Origin: Pseudomonas prosekii
Lineage (GTDB): Bacteria; Pseudomonadota; Gammaproteobacteria; Pseudomonadales; Pseudomonadaceae
Direction of reading: 5' to 3'
Assembly (NCBI RefSeq): GCF_900105155.1
Contig: NZ_LT629762.1
Span: 3,872,501 to 3,936,500 of the forward strand
DNA length: 64,000 nucleotides
Positions 36,400-44,417 of this stretch are shown piece by piece. The translations under genes and the position numbers were made by a program. Numbering within the stretch: the first letter of the stretch is position 1; every line of letters begins with the position of its first letter. Under the pieces are notes generated by a model. That model saw only the letters and a list, made by a program, of their open reading frames with translations, did not search any database and was not told where the DNA came from.

Positions 36400-38202
36400 T
36401 CATACGGCACCGCCTTCGCCGTCCAGAGCTTCAGGGTCGATGACGTACAGCCGAGCAGATCCGCCGGCGGGGATGCGGTACTTTTTCGTCTTGCGGCTAT
36501 CCCGATCGGTGTCGCGCTTGGCCAGGGCGCCGCCAACCTCCAGCGCCTTGATGACGCGGGTAAGGCCGAAACCGTGGGCGGCTTCGATGAGTGCGGACTT
36601 GTTGAATAGGAACAGTCGCTTGTTGGCGACTACCTCCCAGTACCCGGCACGGTTGAACACCTTGGCGTCGGCCTCCGGTGCGTCCACGTCCGAGAAGCGG
36701 CTGCTGCCGTGCTTGTCGATAAAGTCGATGATGCCGGCCAGGATCTGGCGGTCTTCGGCATTCCCTCCGCCGACACGGGAGAGCCATTCGCCATAGAGCA
36801 GGCGGCAGTCGGCGAGGGCGGTGCCGGGCTCCCACGGGAGCAATCCGAAGGCGATGGCCATCTCGCCCGCCAGCGCGATCACGGCGAACCGGTCAGCCAC
36901 CCGGCCGGCCTGGGCATTGTCCTCGACGAACTGCGCGCGGATGCCGTCAAAGTCACTGAGCAGGCCAGGCTTGTCATCGGCCGCGACCAGATGCTCGACG
37001 AATGCCGGGCCGAGATGTCCGTGGTGTGCGCCGACCGCGACGGTCAGCTGCCGGTGGAAGTCCGCGCCTTCAAGGCCGTGCAATTCATCGAAGGCGCGAT
37101 GGGTGCGGGTGCCGGCGTTCACGTCGACCATGCGCAGTTCGGCGCCAGCGTGAGCAGCGTTACCGGATATGGCGGCGTGCTCGGACAGCGACCGCTCGCC
37201 GCTGGAGAGCGTGAGGAGGCGCCAGCTCAGTTTCGCCCGGCCTTCACGTTCTCGGGTCATGGTGCCTTTGCCCTGACCGTTGGCGAGGGAGTAGGCCATT
37301 TCCTGTACCCGCTTCGGGTCGGCGCGCTTGATCTCGTCCAGCGGCAGGATGGTGTCGTTACGGCTCGACGCCTCGATCTCAAGCCCGCCCTTGGTCATAT
37401 CCCAGCTGGCGGCGAATACGCCAGGGTCGCCCCATACCGACGAGCCGATCAGTTGCGCCAGCGACTTGCCGCTCGAGCTATCGCCCACCAGGTGAACACC
37501 ACCGCCCAGTACGCCCACCAAACTCAGCAATGGGCCAGCCAGTGAGCAGCCGATCGCCAGTGTAAGCACCGGGTTGCCCGCGCACTTGGCGGCCACCTCC
37601 GATTGCCACAGCGCCAGCTCGCCGCGCCGGCTGAAAAGTACCTGAGCCTTGTTGCTGGCCTGGTACCGCACATTAGCGCTGCCGATGGTTCGCCCAGGCA
37701 GCACGAATGCGCCCGACTCATGCCAGCCCGGCCGGCAGGTAGTGGCGAACACCTCTGCAGGATGCTGGTCGAGCAGGTACTCCATGAACGTGCCGCGTTT
37801 CTTGAGGGCGATAATAACGCCCATCCCGAACAGGGCGCGTCGGGCGTCCTCGCCGCTGCCTCCGAACACTTCCATGGCGATGATCCATTCCTTGATGCCG
37901 CCTTCCGTGACCAGGCGGAGCAGTCGCCCCTCGCTGCCGTCGTCGCTGTTGGTGGTGCGGGCCACGACCGTGACGGGGCTGGAGATCCATTCATCGGTGA
38001 TCGGTCGGTCCGTGGCATCGTTCTCAGCGTCGTCCTGATCAGCGGCGGTGCGCTTGAAGCTGTGCCAGTACACGCCGGGGCGCAGCTTGCGGCCGTTCTC
38101 GTTGGTCACCCAGTGCTCGTACACCGCCCAGCACGGCCGAGCCGGAGCGATGGTGGCGGCTTCTGGCCGAAGGTTGATCACGTTGGTGTCAGGCTTGGCC
38201 AT
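36400..38202 (-). CDS. DUF927 ATPase, probable replicative helicase of the satellite
   Basis: A 600-residue protein with a DUF927 core: Walker A GDSSSGKS near residue 240, followed by GSSVWGDPGVFAASWDMTKG and an acidic ILPLDEIKRAD that fits Walker B. DUF927 proteins accompany TOPRIM primases in satellites and prophage-like elements and are thought to unwind the origin. The C-terminus includes a helix-turn-helix-like region (LFLFNKSALIEAAHGFGLTR). The ATG at 38202 overlaps the primase gene by 14 bp. The iteron region lies directly downstream. Confidence 0.85.
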   Translation of the reverse strand: MAKPDTNVINLRPEAATIAPARPCWAVYEHWVTNENGRKLRPGVYWHSFKRTAADQDDAENDATDRPITDEWISSPVTVVARTTNSDDGSEGRLLRLVTEGGIKEWIIAMEVFGGSGEDARRALFGMGVIIALKKRGTFMEYLLDQHPAEVFATTCRPGWHESGAFVLPGRTIGSANVRYQASNKAQVLFSRRGELALWQSEVAAKCAGNPVLTLAIGCSLAGPLLSLVGVLGGGVHLVGDSSSGKSLAQLIGSSVWGDPGVFAASWDMTKGGLEIEASSRNDTILPLDEIKRADPKRVQEMAYSLANGQGKGTMTREREGRAKLSWRLLTLSSGERSLSEHAAISGNAAHAGAELRMVDVNAGTRTHRAFDELHGLEGADFHRQLTVAVGAHHGHLGPAFVEHLVAADDKPGLLSDFDGIRAQFVEDNAQAGRVADRFAVIALAGEMAIAFGLLPWEPGTALADCRLLYGEWLSRVGGGNAEDRQILAGIIDFIDKHGSSRFSDVDAPEADAKVFNRAGYWEVVANKRLFLFNKSALIEAAHGFGLTRVIKALEVGGALAKRDTDRDSRKTKKYRIPAGGSARLYVIDPEALDGEGGAV

Positions 38203-39070
38203 TGGCGAGTTTCCACTGTGCGAGGTCGTTGAAGTCGGTGAGGTCATCGGGAGCGCCCTCTGGCCACTCGGGGAAAGCCACTTGGCCACCCACTGCCGCC
38301 GCCGCTGCGTTTGCCGCTGCGCGCCCCGGGTTGCCATCGGTAAGCCGGTCGTCGTCGCCGGCGATGACGATTGGCTGGCCCGGGTAGCGAGCGCAAAGGG
38401 CCATCGCCGCCGGGATCAAGTTGCCCGCGTTCATGGCAGCGGCAACGACGTAGCCGCCGTGCTGGTGGAGGCTTGCGGCCGTCGCCCACCCTTCGCAGAT
38501 GCAAAGCACAGAACCGGGCTCGATGATGCCCAGCGGCGAATACGTGCCCTTGATACGGCCGCCGAACAGGAAGCGCTTGTCGCCGTCGGGAGCAATTCGT
38601 TGCAGGTTGACCAAGCGCCCATCTAGGTACAGCGGGATCAGCAGGTCAGTGCCACGCTGGCGCAGGCCGTAGGAGCGAACCGCCTTGGCTACCAGATACG
38701 GGTGGTCGGGTGAGGCGCGGCGCGCATTGCGCCACCAGTGATTAGCCTTCTCGGCGGCCTGCTGCTGGCGCCGGTGTTGCTCGGCTTCGCGCTGGCGCCG
38801 GGCCTGGTCAACCCGCTCGCGGATCTGGGCCGCTTCGCGAGCGTCCACCGGCTCACGACTACACCAAGTGCTGGCGCCACCGGTTTTCCAACTGCCGAAA
38901 GCGCCGGAGGCAATGCCGTCCAGGTACAGCACATACCAGCCGTTGAGCGAGCCAGGCTTATCCTCCGGCACACGGAACCGGTGGATTGCACCGTCGGGCT
39001 CTGGTAGCCAGTCGAGAGGGCCATAGACTGCCTGGAGCGCATCACGGAATAGGATCGTTGCGTCAGTCAT
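38189..39070 (-). CDS. TOPRIM-domain primase-like protein
   Basis: A 293-residue protein. Residues 1-70 carry a primase-associated region (GWYVLYLDGIASGAFGSWKT), a charged linker follows (about 75-110), and the TOPRIM domain is C-terminal: the glutamate motif ICEGWATAASL and the D-x-D-like IVIAGDDDR. With the downstream DUF927 gene it forms a split version of the P4 alpha primase-helicase. An N-terminal zinc finger is not evident. Confidence 0.85.
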   Translation of the reverse strand: MTDATILFRDALQAVYGPLDWLPEPDGAIHRFRVPEDKPGSLNGWYVLYLDGIASGAFGSWKTGGASTWCSREPVDAREAAQIRERVDQARRQREAEQHRRQQQAAEKANHWWRNARRASPDHPYLVAKAVRSYGLRQRGTDLLIPLYLDGRLVNLQRIAPDGDKRFLFGGRIKGTYSPLGIIEPGSVLCICEGWATAASLHQHGGYVVAAAMNAGNLIPAAMALCARYPGQPIVIAGDDDRLTDGNPGRAAANAAAAAVGGQVAFPEWPEGAPDDLTDFNDLAQWKLANGQA

Positions 39071-39294
39071 GCGGCCCCCTTTGGCGGGGTAAGCCGCTTG
39101 GCCAAGTTCTCCAGTTTCTGAGTCAGGCGCTCCAATTCATCGCACTGGCGGCCTTGGTCGCCTTCCGAGATGCGCAGTTCCAAGAAGCCGACCAGTGTTT
39201 CCACCAGCAGCACATAGCTGGCGCTGTCGATGTGGGCGCCAGCAGCGGGTGGGCCGTCACTGCCCTTGCGCTTGATTGGGGTCACGTCACCCAT
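39067..39294 (-). CDS. Small coiled-coil protein of the replication operon
   Basis: A 75-residue protein: a short basic N-terminus (MGDVTPIKRKGSDGPP) and a long helix (ISEGDQGRQCDELERLTQKL). It overlaps both neighbours (8 bp upstream, 4 bp downstream), so it belongs to the same transcript. Function unknown. Confidence 0.6.
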   Translation of the reverse strand: MGDVTPIKRKGSDGPPAAGAHIDSASYVLLVETLVGFLELRISEGDQGRQCDELERLTQKLENLAKRLTPPKGAA

Positions 39295-39574
39295 GGCTGA
39301 CCTCCCGGCGATCAGCGCCAGCAAAGGCCCGGCAAACTTGACCGTTGTTCACTCCGTGCCAGCGGGTAATGTCGTCAATTGCGTCAACCAAGCAGGCCGT
39401 CACCTGGGCGCCAGCGCTACGCATAACAACGCGCCCACACTCGGCGTCGGCCTCGGTCAAGAACGGTCCCAGCAATGCCTTGGGCACCTTTGGGTGCGTG
39501 ACGTAAAACAGCTCGGTGGCTTTCTTCAGGCAAGCCGATCCCGTCGACGCAGATGCGCCGTTTTGAATTTTCAT
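39287..39574 (-). CDS. Hypothetical protein of the replication operon
   Basis: A 95-residue protein with a compact alpha/beta look (ELFYVTHPKVPKALLGPFLT, then AECGRVVMRSAGAQVTACLV) and no recognised motif. It ends inside the next gene. Translational coupling is likely. Confidence 0.6.
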   Translation of the reverse strand: MKIQNGASASTGSACLKKATELFYVTHPKVPKALLGPFLTEADAECGRVVMRSAGAQVTACLVDAIDDITRWHGVNNGQVCRAFAGADRREVSHG

Positions 39575-39578
39575 GGTC

Positions 39579-40076
39579 TTAACCCTTTATCGAATCAGCG
39601 TTCGAACTGCGTGTTCTTTGTTTAACGGCACTGCCTCGACTCGCTCCGGATGCTGGGAATCCAATGCCCGCGTTGGCTGTTTTGAGTTCGGTCTTCTCGT
39701 CGCAATCGGCCAGTTTGCAGCTCGATTGAGCCGCTGCGGAATGTGTCCAGATGCCAATGACTGTCATGAACCCCAGCACCTGCCCCTGCAGAGTGTCGAG
39801 CTCATCGGGTGTTGCAGTGCTGGCCCGTTGGAGCCAGGCGGAGGCGATGCTTTTGAGGTGGCCACCATCGCCGTCGTGATCGTGCTGGCTCATGTGCTTG
39901 ATCGCGATGTTCCCGAGCGCCCGACCGGTCTGCCATCCGCCGTTATATCCGCCAGCCAGAGGCACATCCCAATAGCCGATGCGGCCGTAGCGGTCGACAT
40001 AGTTTTCGCAGCCGACGTAGGGGAGGCGGTGAAGCGGATGTGTTTTGCGCGGCTTGAACTTCATTGGCTGGATCAT
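39579..40076 (-). CDS. Hypothetical protein of the small-gene operon
   Basis: A protein of about 165 residues. The first 60 residues (HRLPYVGCENYVDRYGRIGY, then WDVPLAGGYNGGWQTG) look folded and are followed by two helical stretches. Histidines and aspartates are clustered (MSQHDHDGDGGH). No known family was recognised. It overlaps the upstream gene by 4 bp. Confidence 0.55.
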   Translation of the reverse strand: MIQPMKFKPRKTHPLHRLPYVGCENYVDRYGRIGYWDVPLAGGYNGGWQTGRALGNIAIKHMSQHDHDGDGGHLKSIASAWLQRASTATPDELDTLQGQVLGFMTVIGIWTHSAAAQSSCKLADCDEKTELKTANAGIGFPASGASRGSAVKQRTRSSNADSIKG

Positions 40077-40396
40077 TGGGCACCTCCCTTGCGCACGCCG
40101 GTCGTTTCTTGATCGCACACCAGGTTATCCGCCTCGGCCGCCACGTCGGAAAGGTTGCTGATGAGGCCGCCCAGCGCGTCAAGCATCCAGCCGATTTTCG
40201 TAACCGCCTCCGGATCGAGGCCGGAGACGCCATTCGATGCCGTACAAGCCAGCAGGTTGCCTATGCCAGAAATGCCTTGTGCAATGGAGTGGAGATAGCT
40301 GTCGCCGGCGCCGCTGATCGCATCGAGGTCGCCCAGAGGCATTTGCTTCATCTCTTGGCCGCTGATGAGTAGGTCTTTCCAATTCGCAGTTTTCAT
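40073..40396 (-). CDS. Hypothetical protein of the small-gene operon
   Basis: A 107-residue acidic helical protein (IGWMLDALGGLISNLSDVAA). No motif. It overlaps both neighbours by 4 bp. Confidence 0.55.
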   Translation of the reverse strand: MKTANWKDLLISGQEMKQMPLGDLDAISGAGDSYLHSIAQGISGIGNLLACTASNGVSGLDPEAVTKIGWMLDALGGLISNLSDVAAEADNLVCDQETTGVRKGGAQ

Positions 40397-40689
40397 TGGG
40401 TACTCCCAGCGCGCAGCACTTCACGGCGCAGGCTCTTCTGAATGTAGGCTTGGGCTTCTACCGGGAAGCCGTCCAGTTCATCATCCAAGCACTCAGCCCA
40501 CTGAGCCGCTTTTGTGGCCCAGTCATTGTTGACGGCCTGTCCCAACTGCGCGAGGTCATTGGCAAGGCTACCGGCCGGGTACTTCGAGGCGAGAACTTCA
40601 AACACAGCATCCATCTGTTTGAACGCGTCCTGTATCTCGTACAGGTCATCGAGGGATGCATAGGCGACGTCGAACAGATTGCGGCTCAT
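40393..40689 (-). CDS. Hypothetical protein of the small-gene operon
   Basis: A 98-residue acidic helical protein (LYEIQDAFKQMDAVFEVLAS). No motif. ATGA overlaps on both sides show it is read as part of one polycistronic string with its neighbours. Confidence 0.55.
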   Translation of the reverse strand: MSRNLFDVAYASLDDLYEIQDAFKQMDAVFEVLASKYPAGSLANDLAQLGQAVNNDWATKAAQWAECLDDELDGFPVEAQAYIQKSLRREVLRAGSTQ

Positions 40690-40847
40690 TGGGCACTCTC
40701 CGGAGATTCCAGCGAGCGAACGATGGCCATATGGGCGTTGTAACGGGCGAGGCGAACGGACAGGGAAGAGTTTGCGCGGAGGGCGCTCAAGGCCATGCGG
40801 CGGTGAGCAAATGCGCGAATTGCGGACGGAATTAGGGCGTGTTTCAT
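40686..40847 (-). CDS. Very small basic protein, first of the string
   Basis: A 53-residue basic peptide (MKHALIPSAIRAFAHRRMAL...). GGAG eight bases before the ATG at 40847 and the ATGA overlap with the next gene support it. Arg/Ala-rich, possibly membrane- or nucleic-acid-associated. Confidence 0.55.
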   Translation of the reverse strand: MKHALIPSAIRAFAHRRMALSALRANSSLSVRLARYNAHMAIVRSLESPESAQ

Positions 40848-41167
40848 GGGTGGAGCTCCGTTTACTTCATTGGAGCCACTCCGGTCTGCCGCCAAGCAGA
40901 TAAGGGTGGCGAGTTGCACAGGATTGGCGGACCGGGGTAAACGGAACCCGGCGCACCCAAGGGTGCTCCTGCGCAACCCGCCATAACACGAGAATGCGGG
41001 CACAAAAAAAGCGCCTGCAATCGTAATGGGGGCGCTGTTGCGCCGTTTACTGAGCGACCCGCCAAGGTCGGTCGCTGAATTTGCAGCGACTGGCAAACCA
41101 TACCGACGAGCACGACTGCTTGCAAGAAAACTTATCGACCGTTTATCGCTGATCATGAGCATCGCTG
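40848..41167. other. Intergenic region between Rha and the small-gene operon
   Basis: No gene is supported. It must hold the promoter of the small-gene/replication operon and contains the rha terminator at 41004-41035. A short palindrome-like stretch (GCGCACCCAAGGGTGCTCCTGCGC, about 40950-40973, an imperfect hairpin) lies between. Confidence 0.5.
41004..41035 (-). terminator. Terminator downstream of rha
   Basis: On the minus strand GCGCC...GGCGC forms a short stem ending in a run of seven T. It separates the regulatory genes from the small-gene operon. Confidence 0.65.
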
Positions 41168-41641
41168 TCATGGGCAAAAGTCCTCAGAATCGATTGGCAG
41201 CTTCAGTTGCTCCCTCAAATGGGCGACGTGCGCGTACACGCCTGGCTTGTCGTAGCGCCAGTGCGCAAGGCGCCGGCCGCTGTTGCTAGCGTCATTCTTT
41301 CGGGCCTCCAGCGTCTGGCAAGCGTGCCCGTAACGAGCCTCGCGAAACGCCATGATGAGGCTCGCTTTAAGCTCCACAACGCGGTCGGTATTGCGGGACA
41401 ACGACAGCAGGAAGAACGCTTGATCTTCGTTCAGCAGGGCGAAGCGCTCCGGCCTACCACCAGCAGTTCCGGCCAAGGGTTTCTCCGTTTGAAAAGGAAC
41501 AACCCCGAACTCTTCAAATTTCGCCAGGTAGCGCTCAATCAGCGCCATTGGGTTTTTGTGCTTGGTTCCCAGTTGCTTCGCGAGCTGGCGGCTATCCACG
41601 CGTGGTTCGTTCCCGGTGTGGGTCAGCGTGATTGCATTCAT
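41168..41641 (-). CDS. Rha family phage regulatory protein
   Basis: A 157-residue protein with an N-terminal Rha domain: SRQLAKQLGTKHKNPMALIE (winged-helix-like DNA binding), GRPERFALLNEDQAFFLLSL and NTDRVVELKASLIMAFREAR, the family's signature order. Rha proteins are phage- and satellite-borne regulators that can block growth of a related phage when the host lacks IHF. It overlaps the preceding gene by 4 bp. Confidence 0.85.
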   Translation of the reverse strand: MNAITLTHTGNEPRVDSRQLAKQLGTKHKNPMALIERYLAKFEEFGVVPFQTEKPLAGTAGGRPERFALLNEDQAFFLLSLSRNTDRVVELKASLIMAFREARYGHACQTLEARKNDASNSGRRLAHWRYDKPGVYAHVAHLREQLKLPIDSEDFCP

Positions 41642-41937
41642 GCTGTCACCTGCGCTGGCGGGTTGGTGCTGAGGTAGTAGAGCGCCATGCCCTGATGAGT
41701 GCGCCCTTGATCGTCGGTCAGGGTGAGGCGGTGGGTCAGGATCTTGTGGCCCAGGCCGCGCAGTTCATTAATGCGCGCACCAGGGCGGACGATATTCAGT
41801 TCGCGGATGGCGGTGAAGGTATCAATCGGGCCAGCTTGCAGGCGCTCCAAAAGGCGAGCGCGTTGTGCGGTTCCGCTGGTATTCTCGACTCGAGTATTTT
41901 TGTGGCTGGCCTGTTGGTCGGCCTTTTTTTTGTTCAT
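41638..41937 (-). CDS. Winged-helix regulator of the element
   Basis: A 99-residue protein with a C-terminal winged-helix pattern (RLLERLQAGPIDTFTAIREL, then RPGARINELRGLGHKILTHR) and a wing with TDDQGRTHQGMALYYL. Such proteins sit beside AlpA and Rha in Pseudomonas satellites. The start overlaps the AlpA stop by one base (TAATG). Confidence 0.7.
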   Translation of the reverse strand: MNKKKADQQASHKNTRVENTSGTAQRARLLERLQAGPIDTFTAIRELNIVRPGARINELRGLGHKILTHRLTLTDDQGRTHQGMALYYLSTNPPAQVTA

Positions 41938-42206
41938 TAGGCGGCCACCTCGCGCAGTGCAATACGTTGGCGCACCCATGCGTGTACTTCGGCCAGGACA
42001 AAACCTACCGGCGAACCACGCGACTTGCTGTTGCTCAGCGGCACAGGGCGGGGGAAGGTCGGATCGTCTTTTAGGCGTTTGTAGACGGTGGGACGGGCGA
42101 GGCCGGTGATGGCTTCGAGATCCGGCATGCGAATCAGGGTGATTGCTGGGTCGAAGTTCTGCGCCGACGCGGTAGATGATTGGTGCGGTGCGTGAATTGT
42201 GTGCAT
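41937..42206 (-). CDS. alpA: AlpA family transcriptional regulator
   Basis: An 89-residue MerR-like winged-helix protein of the AlpA family (IRMPDLEAITGLARPTVYKR, then PTFPRPVPL), which in other satellites and cryptic prophages activates integrase or excision genes. The ATG at 42206 follows GGGAAA; a longer form from 42242 is possible. It is the first gene of an alpA-winged helix-rha operon. Palindromes upstream (42284-42299 and neighbours) are candidate operators. Confidence 0.8.
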   Translation of the reverse strand: MHTIHAPHQSSTASAQNFDPAITLIRMPDLEAITGLARPTVYKRLKDDPTFPRPVPLSNSKSRGSPVGFVLAEVHAWVRQRIALREVAA

Positions 42207-42273
42207 TTTACGTTTCCCGATACTGATGTAGACAGGAAACACATTGGAGCGGGCTGCTTAGTGTCGGGAATAC

Positions 42274-42345
42274 ATGACATGCCGACGTGTCGACACGTCA
42301 TGCCGGCTTGTCACTTCCCGGGCGACGTGTCAGGTCGGTCTGACA
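42274..42345. promoter_or_regulatory. Palindrome cluster upstream of alpA, probable operator
   Basis: A perfect 16-bp palindrome (GACGTGTCGACACGTC, 42284-42299) is flanked by further TGACA/TGTCA words (TGACATGCC, CTTGTCAC, GACGTGTCAGG, TCTGACACATTGTCAGG). The repeated half-site resembles a TGACAY dyad. It lies between the alpA start and the end of the membrane-protein gene. Confidence 0.6.
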
Positions 42346-42835
42346 CATTGTCAGGCTTGATGGCGCTGGCCAGTTCAGCCGCTTGTCGGGCCGGAATTCC
42401 CCGCTCCGCGATGAAGCTTTGAACGCTTTTCTGCAATGGAGGGCGCTCCGGGTCGTAGTCAATCCAGAACTTCAAAGTAGCCTGTCTTGCGGCTTCTAGG
42501 GCCTTTGTCGCATAAGGAAAGGTCATCGACTCAATCAGCGGATCATCGATAACCGGGGGAATGTAGCTAGATGGCGAGGCTGGAAGATTTGGAGATTTAT
42601 ATAAAAGTGAATCTGTTGATAATTGCTCCTCCTCGTCTAAAGCGTGAATGTCTTTCAGCATTCTAGACATTGCGTAAGCAGCAGCAATCATCCCCGCCGA
42701 CGATGCCATGATCACCCAACTTAGCGTTTCGTAACCGGATTTTTTCAATGCTAGGAAAACGACGATTTCTGACATTCCAGCAATCGCCCCGATCATAAAA
42801 AGGCCTAGCTCTCGGTTTAAATAGTCTCTCTTCAT
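42311..42835 (-). CDS. Membrane protein of unknown function
   Basis: A 174-residue protein with two membrane helices near the N-terminus (LGLFMIGAIAGMSEIVVFLA and LSWVIMASSAGMIAAAYAM) and a soluble C-terminal domain (about residues 95-174, including YATKALEAARQATLKFWIDY). No motif recognised. GGAAC upstream of ATG at 42835 is an acceptable ribosome binding site. Located between integrase and alpA, it may be a superinfection-exclusion or regulatory protein; that is inference only. Confidence 0.6.
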   Translation of the reverse strand: MKRDYLNRELGLFMIGAIAGMSEIVVFLALKKSGYETLSWVIMASSAGMIAAAYAMSRMLKDIHALDEEEQLSTDSLLYKSPNLPASPSSYIPPVIDDPLIESMTFPYATKALEAARQATLKFWIDYDPERPPLQKSVQSFIAERGIPARQAAELASAIKPDNVSDRPDTSPGK

Positions 42836-42934
42836 CGTCGCCGTTCCCATGCGTCCCATTGAATAGATCGGCCGGTCAGGCGGAAGGAAAGTCCGCTTTT
42901 CGCTCCGTCGAGCTAGGCCAGCCAAAACCTTTTC

Positions 42935-42961
42935 CTGTTCGGATACTGGCTATCCGAACAG
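42935..42961. promoter_or_regulatory. Perfect 11-bp inverted repeat upstream of the membrane protein gene
   Basis: CTGTTCGGATA / TATCCGAACAG with a 5-bp spacer, in the gap between the integrase end and the membrane-protein start. No T run is next to it, so an operator is more likely than a terminator. Confidence 0.55.
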
Positions 42962-43010
42962 TAGTGGCTTTCAGTCTATATCGGTCTACAAGCAAGAGGG
43001 AAGCGCAAGG

Positions 43011-44252
43011 TCAAGCACGCTTGCCGAAGTCACCCTGAATGACGACGCCACCGGCGATGCCGTCGAGGTAGTTCGCATACCATTGCATCATCGTTGTGCG
43101 CTGCGGCAGGTACTGAGCCTTGTTGTAGACGCCGGCGACCCCAGGCTTTTTGTGTGATAGCTGGGCCTCGACGTGGTTCTCGTCGAATCCGTTTTCGTTG
43201 AGCACCGTCGACGCGATGTGTCGGAACCCGTGCCCGGTCTGACGCCCCTCATAGCCCATCCGGCGCAGCGCCATCAGGAACACGGTGTCGCTACGGGGCT
43301 TGGTGCGATCACTGCGCCCAGGGAATAGGAGTGGATTACCGCCGGTGTAGTGGCGCAATTCTTCCAAGGCCTCGATCGCCTGCGTGGAGAGAGGCACCAG
43401 ATGCTCCAGTCCCTTTTTCCGTCCCTTGCGATTCACCGGGACGGTCCAGACCTTTTTGTCGAGGTCGAACTCCGACCACTTTGCCTCGCGTAGCTCGCTA
43501 GGGCGCACGGCGAACAAACTCAGAAGGCGCAGACCGAGGCGTACATCGTGGGCGTGTGGATAAGCAGCGATGGCACGGATCAGGCCGGGAAGTTCATCGG
43601 GTGATACGTGTGCATAGTTCTCGGCCTTGCCTGACTGGAGGTATTTTTGCAGCCCCTCAAGCGGGTTATGGGTTGCCCGGCCAGTTACCCTGGCCAAGTC
43701 ATAGGCATCTCGGCAGTACGAGCGCACCCGGCTCATTTGCTCAAGAATTCCCTGTTGTTCCATGCCGCGCAGAAACTCCATCCACTCAAGGGGGGTGATG
43801 TCGGCATAGGAACGCTTGCCGAACACCGGGAAGACGTGACGTTCCAGGGCGCCAATGATTCGCTTTGCGGTGCCCGCGTCCCAGTTGGTGAGGCGTGAGG
43901 CGTACCACTCTCGCGCCAGTGGCTCGAATGTTTCGCCGGCGATATCCCTCTCCGCTTTCTTGCGGGCTTGTTTGGTGACGATCGGATTTTTGCCGTCGGC
44001 GGCGTCGGTGCGCAATTCGGCAGCTTTCTGCCTGGCAACCAATCCGCTCACCTCGGGGTAACCGCCAAGCCCAAGCCATGACCATTTGCCGTCGGGCTTC
44101 TTGTAGCGAAGCTGCCAGGACTTTTGGCCATCAGGCTTCACGCGGAAATAAAGGCCGCTCCCGTCCAGCTCGCGATACTCGTTGGCATCAGGCTCCAGGC
44201 CGGCCAATGCGGTATCGGAAAGGGGGCGGCGTTTTATCTCGGATCGCTTCAT
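43011..44252 (-). CDS. int: Tyrosine-type site-specific integrase
   Basis: A 413-residue P4-type integrase. An N-terminal arm-binding domain of the DUF4102 type (YRELDGSGLYFRVKPDGQKS, then WLGLGGYPEV) is followed by a SAM-like core-binding domain and the catalytic domain with all residues: Arg in AVRPSELREAKW, HxxR in HGFRHIAS, His in QLSHKK and the nucleophile Tyr in GVAGVYNKAQY. It lies next to the tRNA-Met target, reading away from it. Its arm sites are probably the GGGATACAC repeats at 44289-44333 and 26052-26072. Confidence 0.93.
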   Translation of the reverse strand: MKRSEIKRRPLSDTALAGLEPDANEYRELDGSGLYFRVKPDGQKSWQLRYKKPDGKWSWLGLGGYPEVSGLVARQKAAELRTDAADGKNPIVTKQARKKAERDIAGETFEPLAREWYASRLTNWDAGTAKRIIGALERHVFPVFGKRSYADITPLEWMEFLRGMEQQGILEQMSRVRSYCRDAYDLARVTGRATHNPLEGLQKYLQSGKAENYAHVSPDELPGLIRAIAAYPHAHDVRLGLRLLSLFAVRPSELREAKWSEFDLDKKVWTVPVNRKGRKKGLEHLVPLSTQAIEALEELRHYTGGNPLLFPGRSDRTKPRSDTVFLMALRRMGYEGRQTGHGFRHIASTVLNENGFDENHVEAQLSHKKPGVAGVYNKAQYLPQRTTMMQWYANYLDGIAGGVVIQGDFGKRA

Positions 44253-44288
44253 TTGGGCTTGTATCCCCTCGGTTCAATTATTTGTCGA

Positions 44289-44333
44289 GGATACACAGGG
44301 GGATACACGGAGGGAAGATATAGGGGGATACAA
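44289..44333. repeat. Putative integrase arm-type sites, right end
   Basis: GGATACAC at 44289, GGGATACAC at 44300 and GGGATACAA at 44325 (steps of 12 and 25 bp by the GGATACA core), with a reverse copy (TTGTATCCCC) at 44260-44269. The pair matches the left-end pair in word, orientation and spacing. Confidence 0.7.
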
Positions 44334-44350
44334 GGAGAGATAGCCAGAAA

Positions 44351-44380
44351 CAAGAAAGCCCGCACTAGGCGGGCTTCTTG
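44351..44380 (-). terminator. Hairpin between tRNA-Met and the integrase gene
   Basis: AAGCCCGC / GCGGGCTT with a 5-base loop, extended by CAAG/CTTG, lies inside the element between the attachment repeat and int. It could stop transcripts running out of tRNA-Met and so replace the terminator displaced to 25938-25969. Confidence 0.65.
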
Positions 44381-44417
44381 AGGTTGTTTAGAGACTCATG
44401 GAGACATCTGTAAACAG

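Noticed and set aside
38738..39007. Plus-strand frame with a hydrophobic start opposite the primase gene
   Set aside because: Shadow of the TOPRIM protein's Arg/Gln-rich linker; no start signal.
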